Below, in pieces: positions 23,050 to 35,478 of a DNA stretch of 64,000 nucleotides. Below the pieces are notes generated by a model that searched no databases, had not been told where the DNA came from, and saw nothing but the letters and a program-made list of their open reading frames with translations. Location: the NCBI GenBank assembly GCA_032622095.1, contig CP136061.1:132810087-132874086 (forward strand), given 5' to 3'. The stretch comes from Siphonodentalium dalli. Its lineage: Eukaryota; Mollusca; Scaphopoda; Gadilida; Siphonodentaliidae. Numbering within the stretch: the stretch's first letter is position 1; every line of letters starts with the position of its first letter. The position numbers and the translations under genes were made by a program.

Positions 23050-24060
23050 CCACGTAATCTATTTTTTTTTTCTGGTAAAGAAAGTCAACAAATTGAGGTT
23101 TTATGGTGTAAAATCGGAGAGGACATCTTTGGCTCAACTTCTATTCAAGATAACTTCTGACAGGTCCAATTATAGAAGATGTCTTCCATGCGAGCGAACC
23201 GTTATCGGGAATAGAACCAGGCAGGTACCCAGGGTCTGGTTGAATTGTTGTGGTTTCAAATCACATGTCAACTTGTCAACTACATGTCAGCCATGGACGA
23301 TTAAACATACGAGATCTAAGCACTGTGGTTCCCAAACAAACACATTTTATAAATCAAACTCTCAGCATTGGAGCAGAACTTCTTTTTGCGCGCTCACAAT
23401 TGAAGGAAGCCGTTCTTAAACTGGTAGATTCTGTACCCAAACTTGTGCGCTCATTATAAAAAAATGGATGCATCAATGATGAGTCGGTGATAATTACTGG
23501 ATAGTATGGAAGCCTTTATGTTCAGACACGCGTCCTCCCATTCTATGGACGTTTGGTACCCGAAGACCCGAAACATTCTAAGCCATGCGTGGAACATTGC
23601 ACCGAGCACCTGTGATGGCGAATACACCGGCTCCGAGCCTGTAACAATTGCAATGATCTTCCCGTTTGTCTTCTCATTGTAATCGGTGTGTCAAATTCCA
23701 CGTGTTTCTTTCTATAAGAGAATTCGACGATTCGAGAGTGGAATCCTTTACAATTCTAATAGCTATGAACTCATTGTTCTTTGGATAGAAATATTTTTGA
23801 CAACAGTCAATCACGTCGAATAACCATCGAAATTACAACTATTAACTACGTTTTTTTGCTTGATTTTTATACAAGAATTGGATTATTTATTGAAGGCGCG
23901 TTAATGAGCTAGGATACGTGGGCGACTAAAATAACCCGGTGTTTCACCAATTCGTTAAATCAAACTCTAGCTGTAAGGCTCATATAGTGCCTGGATGCAA
24001 GTACATTAAGAAACAATGAATAAATAAAAAGAAAACCATAGTCAGAAATTGTAACGCGCT
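23050..24060. other. No gene recognised
   Basis: Two overlapping plus frames (126 and 69 codons, 23039-23459) are open but without known motifs. Confidence 0.35.
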
Positions 24061-24078
24061 CAAGATCATATCTAATAT

Positions 24079-24690
24079 ATATTTTGGGACTTCTGTTCGT
24101 TTGTTTGTCTGTTTGTTTGTCTGTTAGCTATGGCCGGGAAAACTTCCGCCCCTAATATATATTTTGGGACTTCTGTTTGTTTGTTTGTCTGTTTGTTTGT
24201 CTGTTAGCTATGGCCGGGAAAACTGCCGGACGGATTTCGACGAAATTTGATACCTACGGGTGATTTTGTCCGGGGAGTGTTTTGGACGGGTCAAATCGTG
24301 ACCCCGACCTGACCTTGACCTTCAAAGTGGTCAATTCAAGTTCAAATATGGTAAAATGGACGGAGTTCGACGAAATTTGATACCTATGGGTACTTTTGTC
24401 CGGGGAGTGTTTTCGACGGGTCAAATCGTGACCCCGACCTGACCTTGACAATGGTCAATTCGAGGTCAAATCGGGTAAAAAGGACGGATTTCGACGAAAT
24501 TTGATACCTATGGGTACTTTTGTCCGGGGAGTGTTTTCGACGGCTCAAATCGTGACCCCGACCTGACCTTGACCTTCAAAATGGTCAATTCAAGGTCGAA
24601 TCGCGCCTTTCGACGGATTTCGATGTTAGATCCGTATGAAGGCAGAGGAGAAACAGACCGGACGATGTCGGACCCACCAGCTAGTATTAT
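24079..24690. mobile_element. Helitron-like non-autonomous repeat with tandem units (tentative)
   Basis: A 71-bp block starting CTAATATATATTTTGGGACT, with a GTTTGTTTGTCT microsatellite, is tandemly duplicated at 24079 and 24150. Three units of about 127 bp follow, each starting CGGAKTTCGACGAAATTTGA at 24231, 24361 and 24485, with GACCCCGACCTGACCTTGAC in every unit. The block ends ...CCCACCAGCTAGTAT. A CTAG before T, internal minisatellites and no inverted ends are Helitron/Helentron-like, but the class is inference. Confidence 0.55.
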
Positions 24691-24721
24691 ATACCCATGA
24701 TTGTAATTATAGAACATAAAA

Positions 24722-24770
24722 CATATTGGTTTCGCGAATGACCAACTCAGAATTCCGTTAAAATAACATT
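24722..24770 (-). repeat. Inverted copy of the TTAACGGAATTCTGAG repeat
   Basis: TTGGTTTCGCGAATGACC and CTCAGAATTCCGTTAA are the reverse complement of 13474-13535. TAACAACCAGCACCTA at 25374 likewise mirrors 13452. Confidence 0.65.
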
Positions 24771-24851
24771 GTAATTCAATTGAGTATTTGTCACTAAAAA
24801 CAAGCATTCTGATTGGCCGAGAGCGGCTAACTTTCGTTTTCGATTCACCAA

Positions 24852-25050
24852 CATCGGCCGCTTCAGCGTGCATCAACTCTGAATGAAGCACGGTCAAATT
24901 TCATCGGCGCCGAACGAGTAGCGAAACGAGCACACCCGCGTGTTGTTGTCTATAGATACCGTTCATCGGCCGCTTCAGCGTGCATCAAATCTGAATGTGG
25001 CACGGTACAATTTCATCGGCGCAGAATGGAATAGCGAAACGAGCCAACCC
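24852..25050 (+). repeat. 112-bp tandem duplication
   Basis: CATCGGCCGCTTCAGCGTGC starts at 24852 and 24964. Both copies continue through CTGAATG...GCACGGT, TTTCATCGGCGC and TAGCGAAACGAGC. Confidence 0.85.
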
Positions 25051-25222
25051 GCCCACAGTAAATGGTTACAGAGCAGTGTTCCGAGTAACGCAATGAACAA
25101 ACCCAATGATTTGTGCACCGTGGCAACGGCGAAATGAAAGTCTCGATTCGTGTCATGAAAATGACTAAATGATACTTTTTATTCAGGTTTTTTGCAAATT
25201 CCTTGCTAGATTGAATTACAAT

Positions 25223-25368
25223 GGAGATAAACGTACCTTGTTTCGTTGTACATTCTGGGATTCGAGCTTGAAAACAGTTTGTGAACTCGCCGGCAAGCCG
25301 GCTCGTCCACAAACTGTTTTCATGCTCGAATCCCAGAATGTACAACTCAACAGGGTATGTTTATCTCC
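25223..25368. repeat. 146-bp palindrome
   Basis: GGAGATAAACRTACC on the left pairs with GGTATGTTTATCTCC on the right. The arms include ACATTCTGGGATTCGAGC and AAACAGTTTGTG, with a CCGGCAAGCCGG centre. Confidence 0.85.
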
Positions 25369-25840
25369 TAAATAACAACCAGCACCTAATTATTGATATA
25401 CGGTAACGTTAATTAACGACAATAAACGAAATTGAAATTCCCAACTACACCTTTTATCGGACTCGGCCTCCGGCTCGCAGTTCGACTTTTAATAATCCCA
25501 TAATTTCCCATTCTATAAATAAAACACCCATGTTAATGTCAGCTCCCTCAGCTATCTAGAATCTCTTGGACAGTATACACGCGGCGCGCGCGTAATAAAA
25601 ACTATACATAATAAAACACAATAAAAAAAATGAAGCAAACAATTAAACCAAAAGACATACAAATAAAATATAAAAAATGTAAAAGAAAAAAATCAAAGAA
25701 ACAAACCCATCATTAATCAAGGATATATAAACAAGAGTTTACTTACAAAGGATTTTTTCCGTTTCAGAGTTAGCATAGAGCCCGTCAAGCAAGTTTTAGT
25801 CTCGACATAAATGTTACGTGCATATTCAAATGTCTGTACT

Positions 25841-26336
25841 TTAAAGGTACTCAATCCGAACAGTGGGTCCCCATCTCGACAGATTCCAACAACAACAATC
25901 CGATCAAAGGGTCCTATATTACTATTTCTTTGGCTTTGGGGGTAAAAACTATTTGATTCGAGTCGAGGATCCATCAAACAAAGCTCAGAGTTATTAGATA
26001 TTGATTTTTGAAATTTGTTATTTACTCGAGATGAGTACTAATAATTGCCTTCAACTGCCGTAATATGCTCGGGATGTGTACACCAAAATCTATCCAACCA
26101 GACAAGGATGGATAACTCTAAAATCAAGTGGTAATAATAACGCAATTTTGACTGAGTTCTGGGCCAGAAAGTATTCCCGATAATGAAAAAAATAAAATTA
26201 TAAAATCGATATCTAACAAATCTGAGCTTTGATGGGTGACTTCCTCGACTCGAATCAAATATTTTTGACCCCCGAAGCCATTGAAATAGTAATTGAGAGG
26301 AGTTTTATCGGATTGAGTACCTTTAAAACTTCTTCG
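25841..26336. mobile_element. TTAA-flanked MITE, AGGTACTCAATCCG ends
   Basis: TTAAAGGTACTCAATCCG at the left and CGGATTGAGTACCTTTAA at the right. Inner arms (GAGTCGAGGATCCATCAAA, TCTAATAACTCTGAGC complement) pair too. Relatives: 58549-59035, 62261-62725, and a degenerate copy at 22600-22950. Confidence 0.88.
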
Positions 26337-26895
26337 TCGTTTTCCAGTCTATTTTTTAAAGACGTGTCACAGATGTTAACCAGCATGTGAACCTGCACAC
26401 CTGCGATTATGAGTGCAATGGAAGATATTTCGGCGGAGTTATTGCCATTTTTCGACATTAAAATGTTTTATGTTTTTTATTTTAGAGTTATTGACTCTTT
26501 CTCGACACATTGAAGATGTGCAACATATATAGTGAATATGCACTTTGCATCATATTGGTGTAATCAATTCCTCCTACAGTGTGTAGTACACAGGGACCTG
26601 AAACCCATAAAATCCTTCAAACCCGCCACCTTCATCAGCGCGAATGTCAGTAAATAAGCTTCTTCCACATTATAGAGCTATTTTGGAGCTGAGAGATGTA
26701 TCAAATAGAAAACAAGTATAAATTGTAACAATTAAAAAAATGTCTTGCAAACGCAGATGACAGAATTCATGGGAGAGAAATCGGGCTATTTTCCTATAAC
26801 CAAAGAGCGTTTCTTCACAATGCATTATCTATAAAAGAACATTTTTTTCTCATATCTGCGCCGAAAAGATGGCAACATCTGATTAGTATCTCTCA

Positions 26896-28198
26896 ATTAA
26901 GACACAGGGGCCTGTAACGCGCTCCGCTGTCCGCCCCATTTTGCACTGCCCATATACGCCGCCTCTATATACGCGCCTTCTTCGCGTTAATGGAACATTA
27001 TATATAGACAAGGGTGACTGTTGAAATTCAACGTTTCACCATCGCTCGGGAGTCGCACAAATTTAGCCCATTCACCCCAGTAATGATAACGATATATACA
27101 CGGATGGATCGGCAAAGAATTCATCTTTCAATAAATACCACAAACTCCCATCAGAAATATTCATACACGTTGCATTTGATAAAAATTTTAACCACCGAAT
27201 ATTGTCTCCGGAGAGCGTATTTTTTCGATTTGATCCGGCTCAGACAGCAATGTCCGACATGTGTCTCGAAATTCACCACCCATGCAGTTTACTATCATTA
27301 AAAATCTGTCAAACGATCAACTAAATATCTGGAACTTAGTGATTTATTGTCGGCTAATAATTTATTTACTCATACAAATCAACACATTGTCGGTAAACAA
27401 TTCTAATAGAGGAGAAATCTGTCGATAATTCCAACTTAAAAAAAGAAATTTGTCAAGTGACACAGTTCCTAATTTTAATATTCATTGTGACCTGACCTTT
27501 CCATGACTGACATTGTAGAAACAGCCAATCACCGCTCAGTGTTAGAATCGAGGTCAGGTCATAATGAATATTAAAATGAGGACCTCGATTCTAACACTGA
27601 GCGGTGATTGGCTGTTTCTACTATGTCATATTAAAATTAGGAACTGTGTCACTTGACAAATTTGGAATTATCGACAGATTTCTCCTCTATTAGAATTGTT
27701 TACTGACAATGAGTTGATTTGTATGAGTAAATAAATTATTAGCCGACAATAAATCACTAAGTTCCAGATATATAGTTGATCGTTTGACCGATTTTTAATG
27801 ATAGTAAACTGCATGGGTGGTGAATTTCGAGACACATGTCGGACATTGCTGTCTGAGCCGGATCAAATTGAAAAAATACGCTCTCCGGAGACAATATTCG
27901 GTGGTTAAAATTTTATCAAATGCAACGTGTATGAATGTTTCTGATGGGAGTTTGTGGTATTTATTGAAAGATGAATTCTTTGCCGATCCATCCGTGTATA
28001 TATCGTTATCATTACTGGGGTGAATGGGCTAAATTTGTGCGACTCCCGAGCGATGGTGAAACGTTGAATTTCTACAGTCACCCTTGTCTATATAATGTTC
28101 CATTAACGCGAAGAAGGCGCGTATATAGAGGCGTCGTATATGGGCAGTGCAAAAAGGGCGGCGGACAGCGGAGCGCGTTACAAGCCCCTGTGATTAAG
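26896..28198. repeat. 1.3-kb inverted repeat with arms of about 620-660 bp
   Basis: The left arm (26896-27555) and right arm (27581-28198) are reverse complements with few differences and small indels. Examples are CACAGGGGC..TGTAACGCGC at the outer ends, GAATATTGTCTCCGGAGAGC and GTTTACTATCATTAAAAATC. A perfect 41-bp hairpin (27515-27555 with 27581-27621) closes the centre around a 25-bp loop. TTAA occurs at both outer ends (26897, 28194), but the terminal bases between TTAA and CACAGGGGC differ. Open frames here are mirrored pieces without protein resemblance. Confidence 0.9.
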
Positions 28199-31100
28199 AT
28201 GTCTTTCCAGAGTATACTAAGTCCGCATGTTACAGTATTTAATATATTAATCAACTTTTTGTCTTCTCCGGAAAGAGACGAATGCATGGATCTAGAATCG
28301 CCCACAGGTCCCCAGAACAAAAATTGACCCCACCCCAATAATACTTAAAGGCACGAGAGGCCTTAGTTGTCGAAAATATTCATATTTGTTCCAATCACCG
28401 TAACAGAAAAACATTAAAAACGCATAAAGTTTCGTTCATATATACCATGACCATCGCGTAAACAGCATGCTATCATAAAGACCTACTATATTTTACCTAA
28501 GCAAGAGCCTGATTGTGTTACAGAAGACAGCACAATGCTATTGGCTAATTCACACATAAATGATATAAACGCTCTTTATTAGTTCCATATAATGAATGCA
28601 GCAACAAATAACGCTCTTTATTATTACCATCATAATATAAACAAACACGAGGAAAGTAACGTTTTATGCTTTTGTTTACATAACAATGGTCAAACATATG
28701 ACAATACAATACTGTTTATGTGATATTTCTTATTTGTATACGAACAAAGTCTATCTACATTTTAATATTTTTCTGTGTGGTGGTTTTTGACGGGTGGAAA
28801 TATTTTCACATGATACCCACCGCCAAGAGCTCCCGTACCTTTAATCATAGGATTATGTATTAATGGGGGTTGGGTATTTTTTTTCTTCTGGGACCTATGG
28901 AATCGCCAGTACGATAGGTTAGATATAGACTTTTATTACATGATCCTATACTCTTATTCCATTAATTAAAACAAATGATGATATACAACGGTCGCAACGG
29001 TCAATATTGCCAGGTATACACAAATGTCTTATTGTTGTGCAAGCGTGATTCGAAATCGGTGTCTGAAACTGATATTGATAGAGTTTGAAAATTTATTTCA
29101 TAAAATTTACGCCATCAAATACGTCAAATAGTCTTAATTATCTGGGGACTATTGCAAAATTCGATATTTCTTTCCAGAAACTCGTGAGATATTTCGGTTT
29201 TCAGACAAAAAACGGTAGCTATTCTCTATCTATTCAAAGGAGGCCGTTTGTCCAGGTTTTGCCTTCTGGTCAACAATCACCTTAAGAATTGACGAAGAAC
29301 GTTTATAATTTCGTTACCTGTAAAAATTATTAAAGGACCTCCTAAAATTCTTTTATCCGCATTTACATCGTCGGGCTTTACGATATAATTATAGCTTTCT
29401 ATTACCGATGCAATTTCACATTCTATTGCCAGAAAAGCAGAAATTCGGGTCGAATGGACATTTTGACTAATTTGATGTCGAATCCGACAGGGAATCTTTC
29501 AATTCAACTCACTGTTGTTTTTCTTCATTGTGTGCCACAACATATAGTTTTAAACAACGCTAACATGTATAAATAATGGCTCAATGACATTACATTTGAC
29601 TAATATCGAAACAAAACCATTCCGCATGTCCAGGATGGTGACCAAAATGGCATTCCAACGCAATGTTCATACCCATTTGCTAAATCGTTTTCTGTTCAAA
29701 ACTGATTGCGCAACGTGATACCTGGTATGACTGATATCACTGACAAGTATGCCAGTCTTCGTGTGGTTAGCTCATAAACCATATGAACGACTATCAAAAC
29801 AAAGATAAGATAATTTTGTTTTGAGATTATTGATATTATATAAATGTATCAATTTAACCTCTTATAATCTATTGCAGTAGCATGGTAATTTTGAGAAAAC
29901 TACCAGGGTTATCATCCACCCACATGTGTAGTAATACGTGGGCAAGGCGAGACTTTATGTAACATCTCTGCCAATGAACAATATCCCTGGATTATTCAAA
30001 GAATACCATGGTCTAAGTAGGGGTCTATGAAAGGTGACGTAAATATGTTTTCTAACAAAATAATACCTCCCAGAGTTTCAGCTAAATATGCAGTGGTGAC
30101 AGAAGCTACTGAAAAGTGTGAGTAATTGGGGATTCACCAATATATAAACATCTCAAAACAAGTGCAACGCCAAGCGTGGCATATGTCCCGACGCTCAGTT
30201 TAGAGAGTGGGCAATGAATGGAATTTTGTTTTCATTTTCAAATCCAAGGAGTGGGTATTCTTTCCCCTTAAACTAGGCTATCAACACACAAGAGCACAAT
30301 CAAAGCCGATAATCCATGTCAAAGGTACAAGCTGAAATGCTCATAGACAAAATTCAGAAGTTCCCAAGTCAAACAAGGGCTGTAATTCTGGTAAAAATGA
30401 ATGGACGAAACCTATAGTAAGTCGGAATCCTTTGCCTCTGATCTGTGCTATCAACATATCAAAGTACAACTGAATCAGAAGATCCTTTCCTGAGTTACAA
30501 GCTGAAATGTTCTTTCGGACACAAAATTCAAATTTCCAAATCAAACAAGGGCCATATCTCTGGTAATAATTAATGGACTAAGTCCGTAGTATGTGGATAA
30601 CCTTTTCCCCACCATGCCAAAGAACAATGAAATCCAATAATAAAGACACCCACGGCATAATGTTTGTTAGGGACGTGTTGTACACTAAGTCCAGCAAAGG
30701 GCCACAATTCTGGAAAAATAGTGCGGATAAAACCTGCACTATGTAGACTGTAGAGATACTTTCCACAATGCTGGTCAATCAGCATACCAAAGGACATCCA
30801 AATTGGTTGATCGATACCTGAGCTGTGTTTTGAAATGTTTGTTATGGACGGACAGACAAAGGTCTCCACTATATACCCCCGAATCATCATTTGAAGGGTC
30901 AGGGGCACAATAAGTAAGTTTCCCTGTGACATATTATTGCATTGCATCTCAATAATCCTAACGCTGATTGTCATGAAATATTGTATGTATCATCAGTATC
31001 ATAGGACTGATGATTTGAGTTGACTTTCCCCGAGGGCTTGCATGCTTGAGTGAATTACATTTGTATGGAGGTAGTGCTCAGTTCAAAAGTCACAAAACTG

Positions 31101-31270
31101 TAATGACAGTGCAAAATTCATGTAAAGACGCGAGTGAAGAAAGAATAGCACTCTGCCACGACAAGTTATATCTGAAATAACCATATTCCACAAGGAGTAG
31201 TAGTCGAGGATTGCCATAATATTAATTCAGTGTCATTATCCACTCTTTTGCAACAAATGTCCACATGTTA
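28199..31270. other. No gene recognised; decayed tandem repeat at 30360-30900
   Basis: Mostly AT-rich. CAAACAAGGGCYRTAATTCT or a close variant with TGGTAAAAATRAATGGAC recurs at about 30368, 30543 and 30694 (period about 150-175 bp), followed by GGACGGACAGACAAAGG. The same family of AAGGGCCATAACTCTGG units is found at 41340-41640 and 42271-42640. Confidence 0.5.
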
Positions 31271-31457
31271 TAGTAATGCCAGAAGTATATGACCCTTTAA
31301 CCACAGCAGAATTATGGTAAATGTTTCAGGATTTAGTAGGAAATATGGCTTGTTGCCATTCATTGGAATGACAGCAAGCTTTATTTCCGACTAAATCCTG
31401 AAAAATTTACTACAATTATGCTGTGGTTTAGGGGTCAACTATTTAGGACATTACTGT
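31271..31457. mobile_element. Palindromic MITE (AGTAATGCC family), diverged
   Basis: Arms with ACCACAGCAGAATTATGG and its complement, centre TGCCATTCATTGGAATGACAG. Outer TAGTAATGCC pairs with GGACATTACTG. The most diverged copy of the family. Confidence 0.7.
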
Positions 31458-32800
31458 ACCTCTAAATGAACCCAGTGATTTGGAAAGTCCACCATTACCA
31501 TTCAATTAGCATTAATTCAAGCATGTAGCTACTCACCATATTACTAGCAACAAGCTATATTGGCCACATATATGAGATTAACTTCCCAAAGTTTCATTGC
31601 ATTCTATTATTTATTACATCAGAAAATATCAGGGGGGGGGGGGGGGGGCAGACTTACTTTTTTTCAGGTGTTTACTTCTATCGATAACCAATTCCTGGCT
31701 TTCATTATACAGAATACTACTATTATTATGAGCTTTTATACTCAAGCTTCACCACAAGTGGTGAGGGCACAAGCCACCTCTATCGGCCACACCTAATTAC
31801 ATCAAGTCATGAAAAATCATGTTCAGTAACTTTGGCAATAACTCTCTGACTTGTGAGAAGTGCTTAAACCTATCAACTCCTGAATGGACCCATCCTTTCA
31901 GTTCTAAAAGTATACAATGGAATAGTCTATTCATCATTTCTGGGATGTTCATATCACATACTAAGATGACAGAAAGAAAAACTCCCTTTAAAATCCCATT
32001 TTTTTTTTTGTAGGGATGTTCAAATAATAATTTCAACAGGCTGCTTGATGAACTTATTATCTTTTCTACAAATGAATGAATGGGAATCATATAATTACCG
32101 TCAGTTGATATTTAGGGATATTGTGCTAACAAAAACAATGTCTTCATAGAATAATTTATCATCTCCAGGTTGATGCATATAATACAATAACTGATCAACC
32201 AACAACTGAATAAGGTCAATGAAGAATCGCGTATATAAATTTGACTCTTCAACAGAGTCAGAATATAGATATGAAATGGAAATGATGAATCAATGTAAAT
32301 AAGGCCATTAAAAATAAATACCTGTATTCTCAGACACTTATACACGTAGATGGAAGATTGGATAGAGGGAGGGCTTTTTTTCTAATTTTTCCAGAGAATT
32401 CTAGAAAATAGTGGATGTATAAATGTATATAATTTGATGGAATAAATTTTTTACTTTTTTTCAACAAATCTAATGTGTATCTTCCAGTGCACTTTAACCA
32501 TTATACCTTCAAAAGAAACCCTGTCTAGATTGCTAATTGTGAAAAAATTGAGATTTAAGTTTGAACTCTTTATAAAAATAATGGATAAATTTGAATATAA
32601 AATTTATGTTGCGGCCATCTTTGGGTGATGAGAGAGCTAGCTGCCTGAGAATGCAGGATTTTATTTGACCTAATAATGCTGATAGCCAACAGGCCTAAAA
32701 ACTGGACTCTTTATCCTGCATGGTGAGATGTTCAAAACATGTGTTTTTTACCCAAGCTATTCAGTGAGATGAAAATATTCATGGTTTTATCTCAACAAAC
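31458..32800. other. No gene recognised; G17 tract
   Basis: AT-rich. A run of 17 G lies at 31632-31648. No coding or repeat assignment. Confidence 0.4.
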
Positions 32801-33015
32801 TACAGTAATGCCCTAAATAATTGACTCCTTAACCGCAGCAGAATTATGGGTAATTTTTCAGGATTTAGTTGGAAATATGGCTTGTTGCCATTCATCGGAA
32901 AGCTCTCAGTGAGAGCTTTCTGATGAATGGCAACAAGCCATATTTCCGACTAAATCCTGAAAAATTACCCATAATTCTGCTGTGGTTAAGGAGTCGATTA
33001 TTTAGGGCATTACTG
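32801..33015. mobile_element. Palindromic MITE, ACAGTAATGCCCTAAATAAT ends
   Basis: 215-bp near-perfect palindrome. Arms run TAATGCCCTAAATAATTGAC, CAGCAGAATTATGGGTAATT, TTGTTGCCATTCATCGGAAA to a GAAAGCTCTCAGTGAGAGCTTTC centre. Same family: 31271, 35071 and 36217. Confidence 0.88.
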
Positions 33016-33199
33016 AAAGTCACAAAAGGGTTAAACCAGATGACAAGTTAATGTCTTTCCAAATTTACAAGCAGCAATAAACACTTCGATTTCACCTAGC
33101 TTTTTCAATTGGTTACATGTGCAGGTAAAATTTGTTTGATGAATTTTGTGTCTTTTTTCGCCATTAGTTTTGCTGAGGCAAAAATAAAACCTGCATCTA

Positions 33200-33400
33200 G
33201 GCTAGAGGAGATTTCCCTCGCGAAGGAGTGTTAAGGATAAACAGGCAGACGACAGCCATACGAAATAATAAGACAACTGCAGAAGGATTCATATTCATTG
33301 GATAATCAGTTCAACAACATTTGTTGAACTTATTATATGAACATTTCCTAAGGGGACTACTCGGGTTAAAGCCCTTTTCCCCTTCATTCGGTTGTTAATC
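33200..33400. mobile_element. Fragment of the TATACTAAATG MITE family
   Basis: AGGCAGACGACAGCC, GTTGAACTTATTATNTGAAC and TTTCCTAAGGGGACTACTC match internal parts of 46062-46280 and 52138-52402. The terminal repeats are not clear. Confidence 0.5.
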
Positions 33401-34659
33401 GCATGTTGCGTTGATATCAGAATACAAACAATAACACTCAGGTGATCAGACGGCTGCAATGCATTCATTACATTGTATCTGTTAATGCACACAACAGAGA
33501 TATTCTATATTCAACGCTGTAAGCGGTAACATATACCTCATATTGTATTTAAGCGTGTGCGTTATGTTTCTTGTTTTCAGTCGAAAAAAGATGGTGGCTG
33601 TCTGCGAAGCAAAGGAGTTACAACTTGTATTTATGTCAATAAAGTTTTAGTTCTTGGGATTTCGACAAGTTTTACATGGTCGTATAATTCATTTATAACA
33701 TATATATTGATTTGCAATATTGTATTTATTCAAATGTTGAACTTATTAGCTGCTACCGGAAGCTCTGTATTATAACGCAACGTACGCAAGGCAACTGTGT
33801 ATAACGCAGACAATGGATTGTGTCATCGCAATGGACCAACGTTACACAGTCATCTCAACACTACTTAATATGAACATCATCGGCTAAATTGGATTCTGTA
33901 AATTTTGGCTTTGAATCAAATTTAGTGGGAATAGTTCATGAGTTCTGCATAAAATCTCACCAAGAAAACTGAAGCAGGATAAACAATCATATCACAGACA
34001 ATTTGATTCTCACAAAACACAGGAGAAGTTTTCCTTTCACACAAAAGAGAAATACATGTAGCTGAGAAATTTGTGAGCAGGAGGTATGACAATAGGGTTG
34101 GAATTTAGTGAAAGAACATATTTAAAAAAAAAAAAAAAGTTTCTTTCACAGATACATTTATATTCCTATGGAGATATTTACATATGAATACCTTACTCAA
34201 ATTTAAATTTGAAAAGTACCATTTTTCGTTCACATATGGGTGAATTTAAAAATGTGCGGAAAATAGTATGACTCAAGACTTAATACATGTGAATTAACAG
34301 TGATATTACTGAATTCAGTAACCTATCAATAATGGTCCTTGAGGTCACTAAATACTTTGTTCGATTTCATGTCAGTGGTGCCAACAACTATTGAAATAGC
34401 ACAATTATTATTTTTCACGACTAAATAGTTATCATCTTAGCATGCTGCACATTTATGTCATGGTGGCCTGTACCTCCCGGAATGATTAAATACTAACTGC
34501 ATGCCATCGGATACATGAAAATAGATTTTGTGGAAATATTTAAGTCAGTTTTGAATACGCACATCAAGTTGTGCGAATTCATAGTGTGCTAATTTAAAAC
34601 TTAACGAAAAATAATACTGCGCAAACTTAAATACAAGTATGGTATGGATCTTTTAAGAA
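33401..34659. other. No feature recognised
   Basis: AT-rich, no supported gene or repeat. Confidence 0.4.
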
Positions 34660-35040
34660 ATTAACCAATCTCAATGACTTTTGACCGCTTTGCTATGAAA
34701 TAACCTCTCCCATAAATAGACACCATATCTGCCAGATTATTTCAATCACATGATTGATCATGTCCATACTACAGGGAAATTTGTCTGTTGACTGGGAAAC
34801 TCGTCTGTTGAACTTTAAATAATTATTGCTATTTTATTACTATTAATCAAACTAATTATTTACTTATCTCTTGTAAACCTGTGCATTTTCCCAAATAGTG
34901 CTATGTATTAATTTCAAGTCAAGGTCCTCACCTTATTACCAGGGCCATGTATTGTACCCGTACACAAATATGGTATATATTTATGTGAGAGGTTATTTCC
35001 TTGCGAAAGTGGAAATAGCCGAGCCGTTGAGATTGAGAAA
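34660..35040. repeat. Dispersed repeat, second copy at 59415-59770
   Basis: CATAAATAGACACCATATCTGCC, GACTGGGAAACTCGTCTGTT, CACCTTATTACCAGG..CATGTATTGTA and AGCCGAGCCGTTGAGA align in order with the 59.4-kb copy. In the second copy the outer ends (CCGCTTCGCTGGAAA / CTGCAGCGAAGCAG) are inverted. Confidence 0.65.
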
Positions 35041-35070
35041 TTGACCTGACAAGTTTCATGAACCAGCATG

Positions 35071-35311
35071 TACAGTAATGCCCCAAATAAACGACCCCTT
35101 AACCACAGCAGAATTATGGGTAATTTTTCAGGATTTAGTCGGTAATATGGCTTGTTGCCATTCATCGGAAAGCTCTCAGTGAGAAGTTACCCATAAAGGT
35201 CTCGGTGAGAGCTTTCCAATGAATGGCAACAAGCCATATATCTGACTAAATCTGAAAAATTACCCATAATTCTGCTGTGGTTAAGGAGTCGATTATTTAT
35301 GGCATTACTAT
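35071..35311. mobile_element. Palindromic MITE, ACAGTAATGCCCYAAATAA family
   Basis: Same arms as 32801-33015, with an extra GAAGTTACCCATAAAGGTCT inserted next to the CTCTCAGTGAGA centre. Confidence 0.85.
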
Positions 35312-35375
35312 AATTGTTCCTTTTTCATAAAATTGCTCACTGAGCTGAAATTCTTACAGAGAAACTTTTTTTTAA

Positions 35376-35453
35376 TTAATGGAAATCAACTGTATTTTCA
35401 TCTCTCTCTCCATCCGGCTTTGCAGATGGCGAGTCAACTTCGGGTACTCTTAT
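35376..35453 (-). pseudogene. Tandem copy of the RSPH3 terminal exon end
   Basis: Minus-strand frame VPEVDSPSAKPDGERDE closely matches the exon 8 peptide VPEVDEPSTKLDGERDE, and both end in His-stop. The offset is exactly 103 bp at both the ATA codon and the TAA, so this is a tandem duplication that also copies the CTCTGTAA stretch after the stop. The copy is out of frame with exon 8 and has no strong acceptor of its own. It may sit in the 3' UTR, or act as an alternative last exon. Confidence 0.6.
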
Positions 35454-35471
35454 TGTTACAGAGCATATTTT

Positions 35472-35477
35472 TTTATT
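35472..35477 (-). promoter_or_regulatory. Possible polyadenylation signal for RSPH3
   Basis: AATAAA on the minus strand begins two bases after the TAA of exon 8. It is unusually close to the stop but cleavage 10-30 nt further on would fall in an A/T-rich tract. Unverified. Confidence 0.35.
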
Positions 35478-35478
35478 A

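Noticed and set aside
27014-28338. Several open frames of 66-118 codons within the large inverted repeat
   Set aside because: They fall in the two mirrored arms but are not conserved as matching frames between arms, so they are by-products of the repeat.
30570-30974. 134-codon minus frame
   Set aside because: Spans decayed AAGGGCCATAACTC-type tandem units; no protein resemblance.
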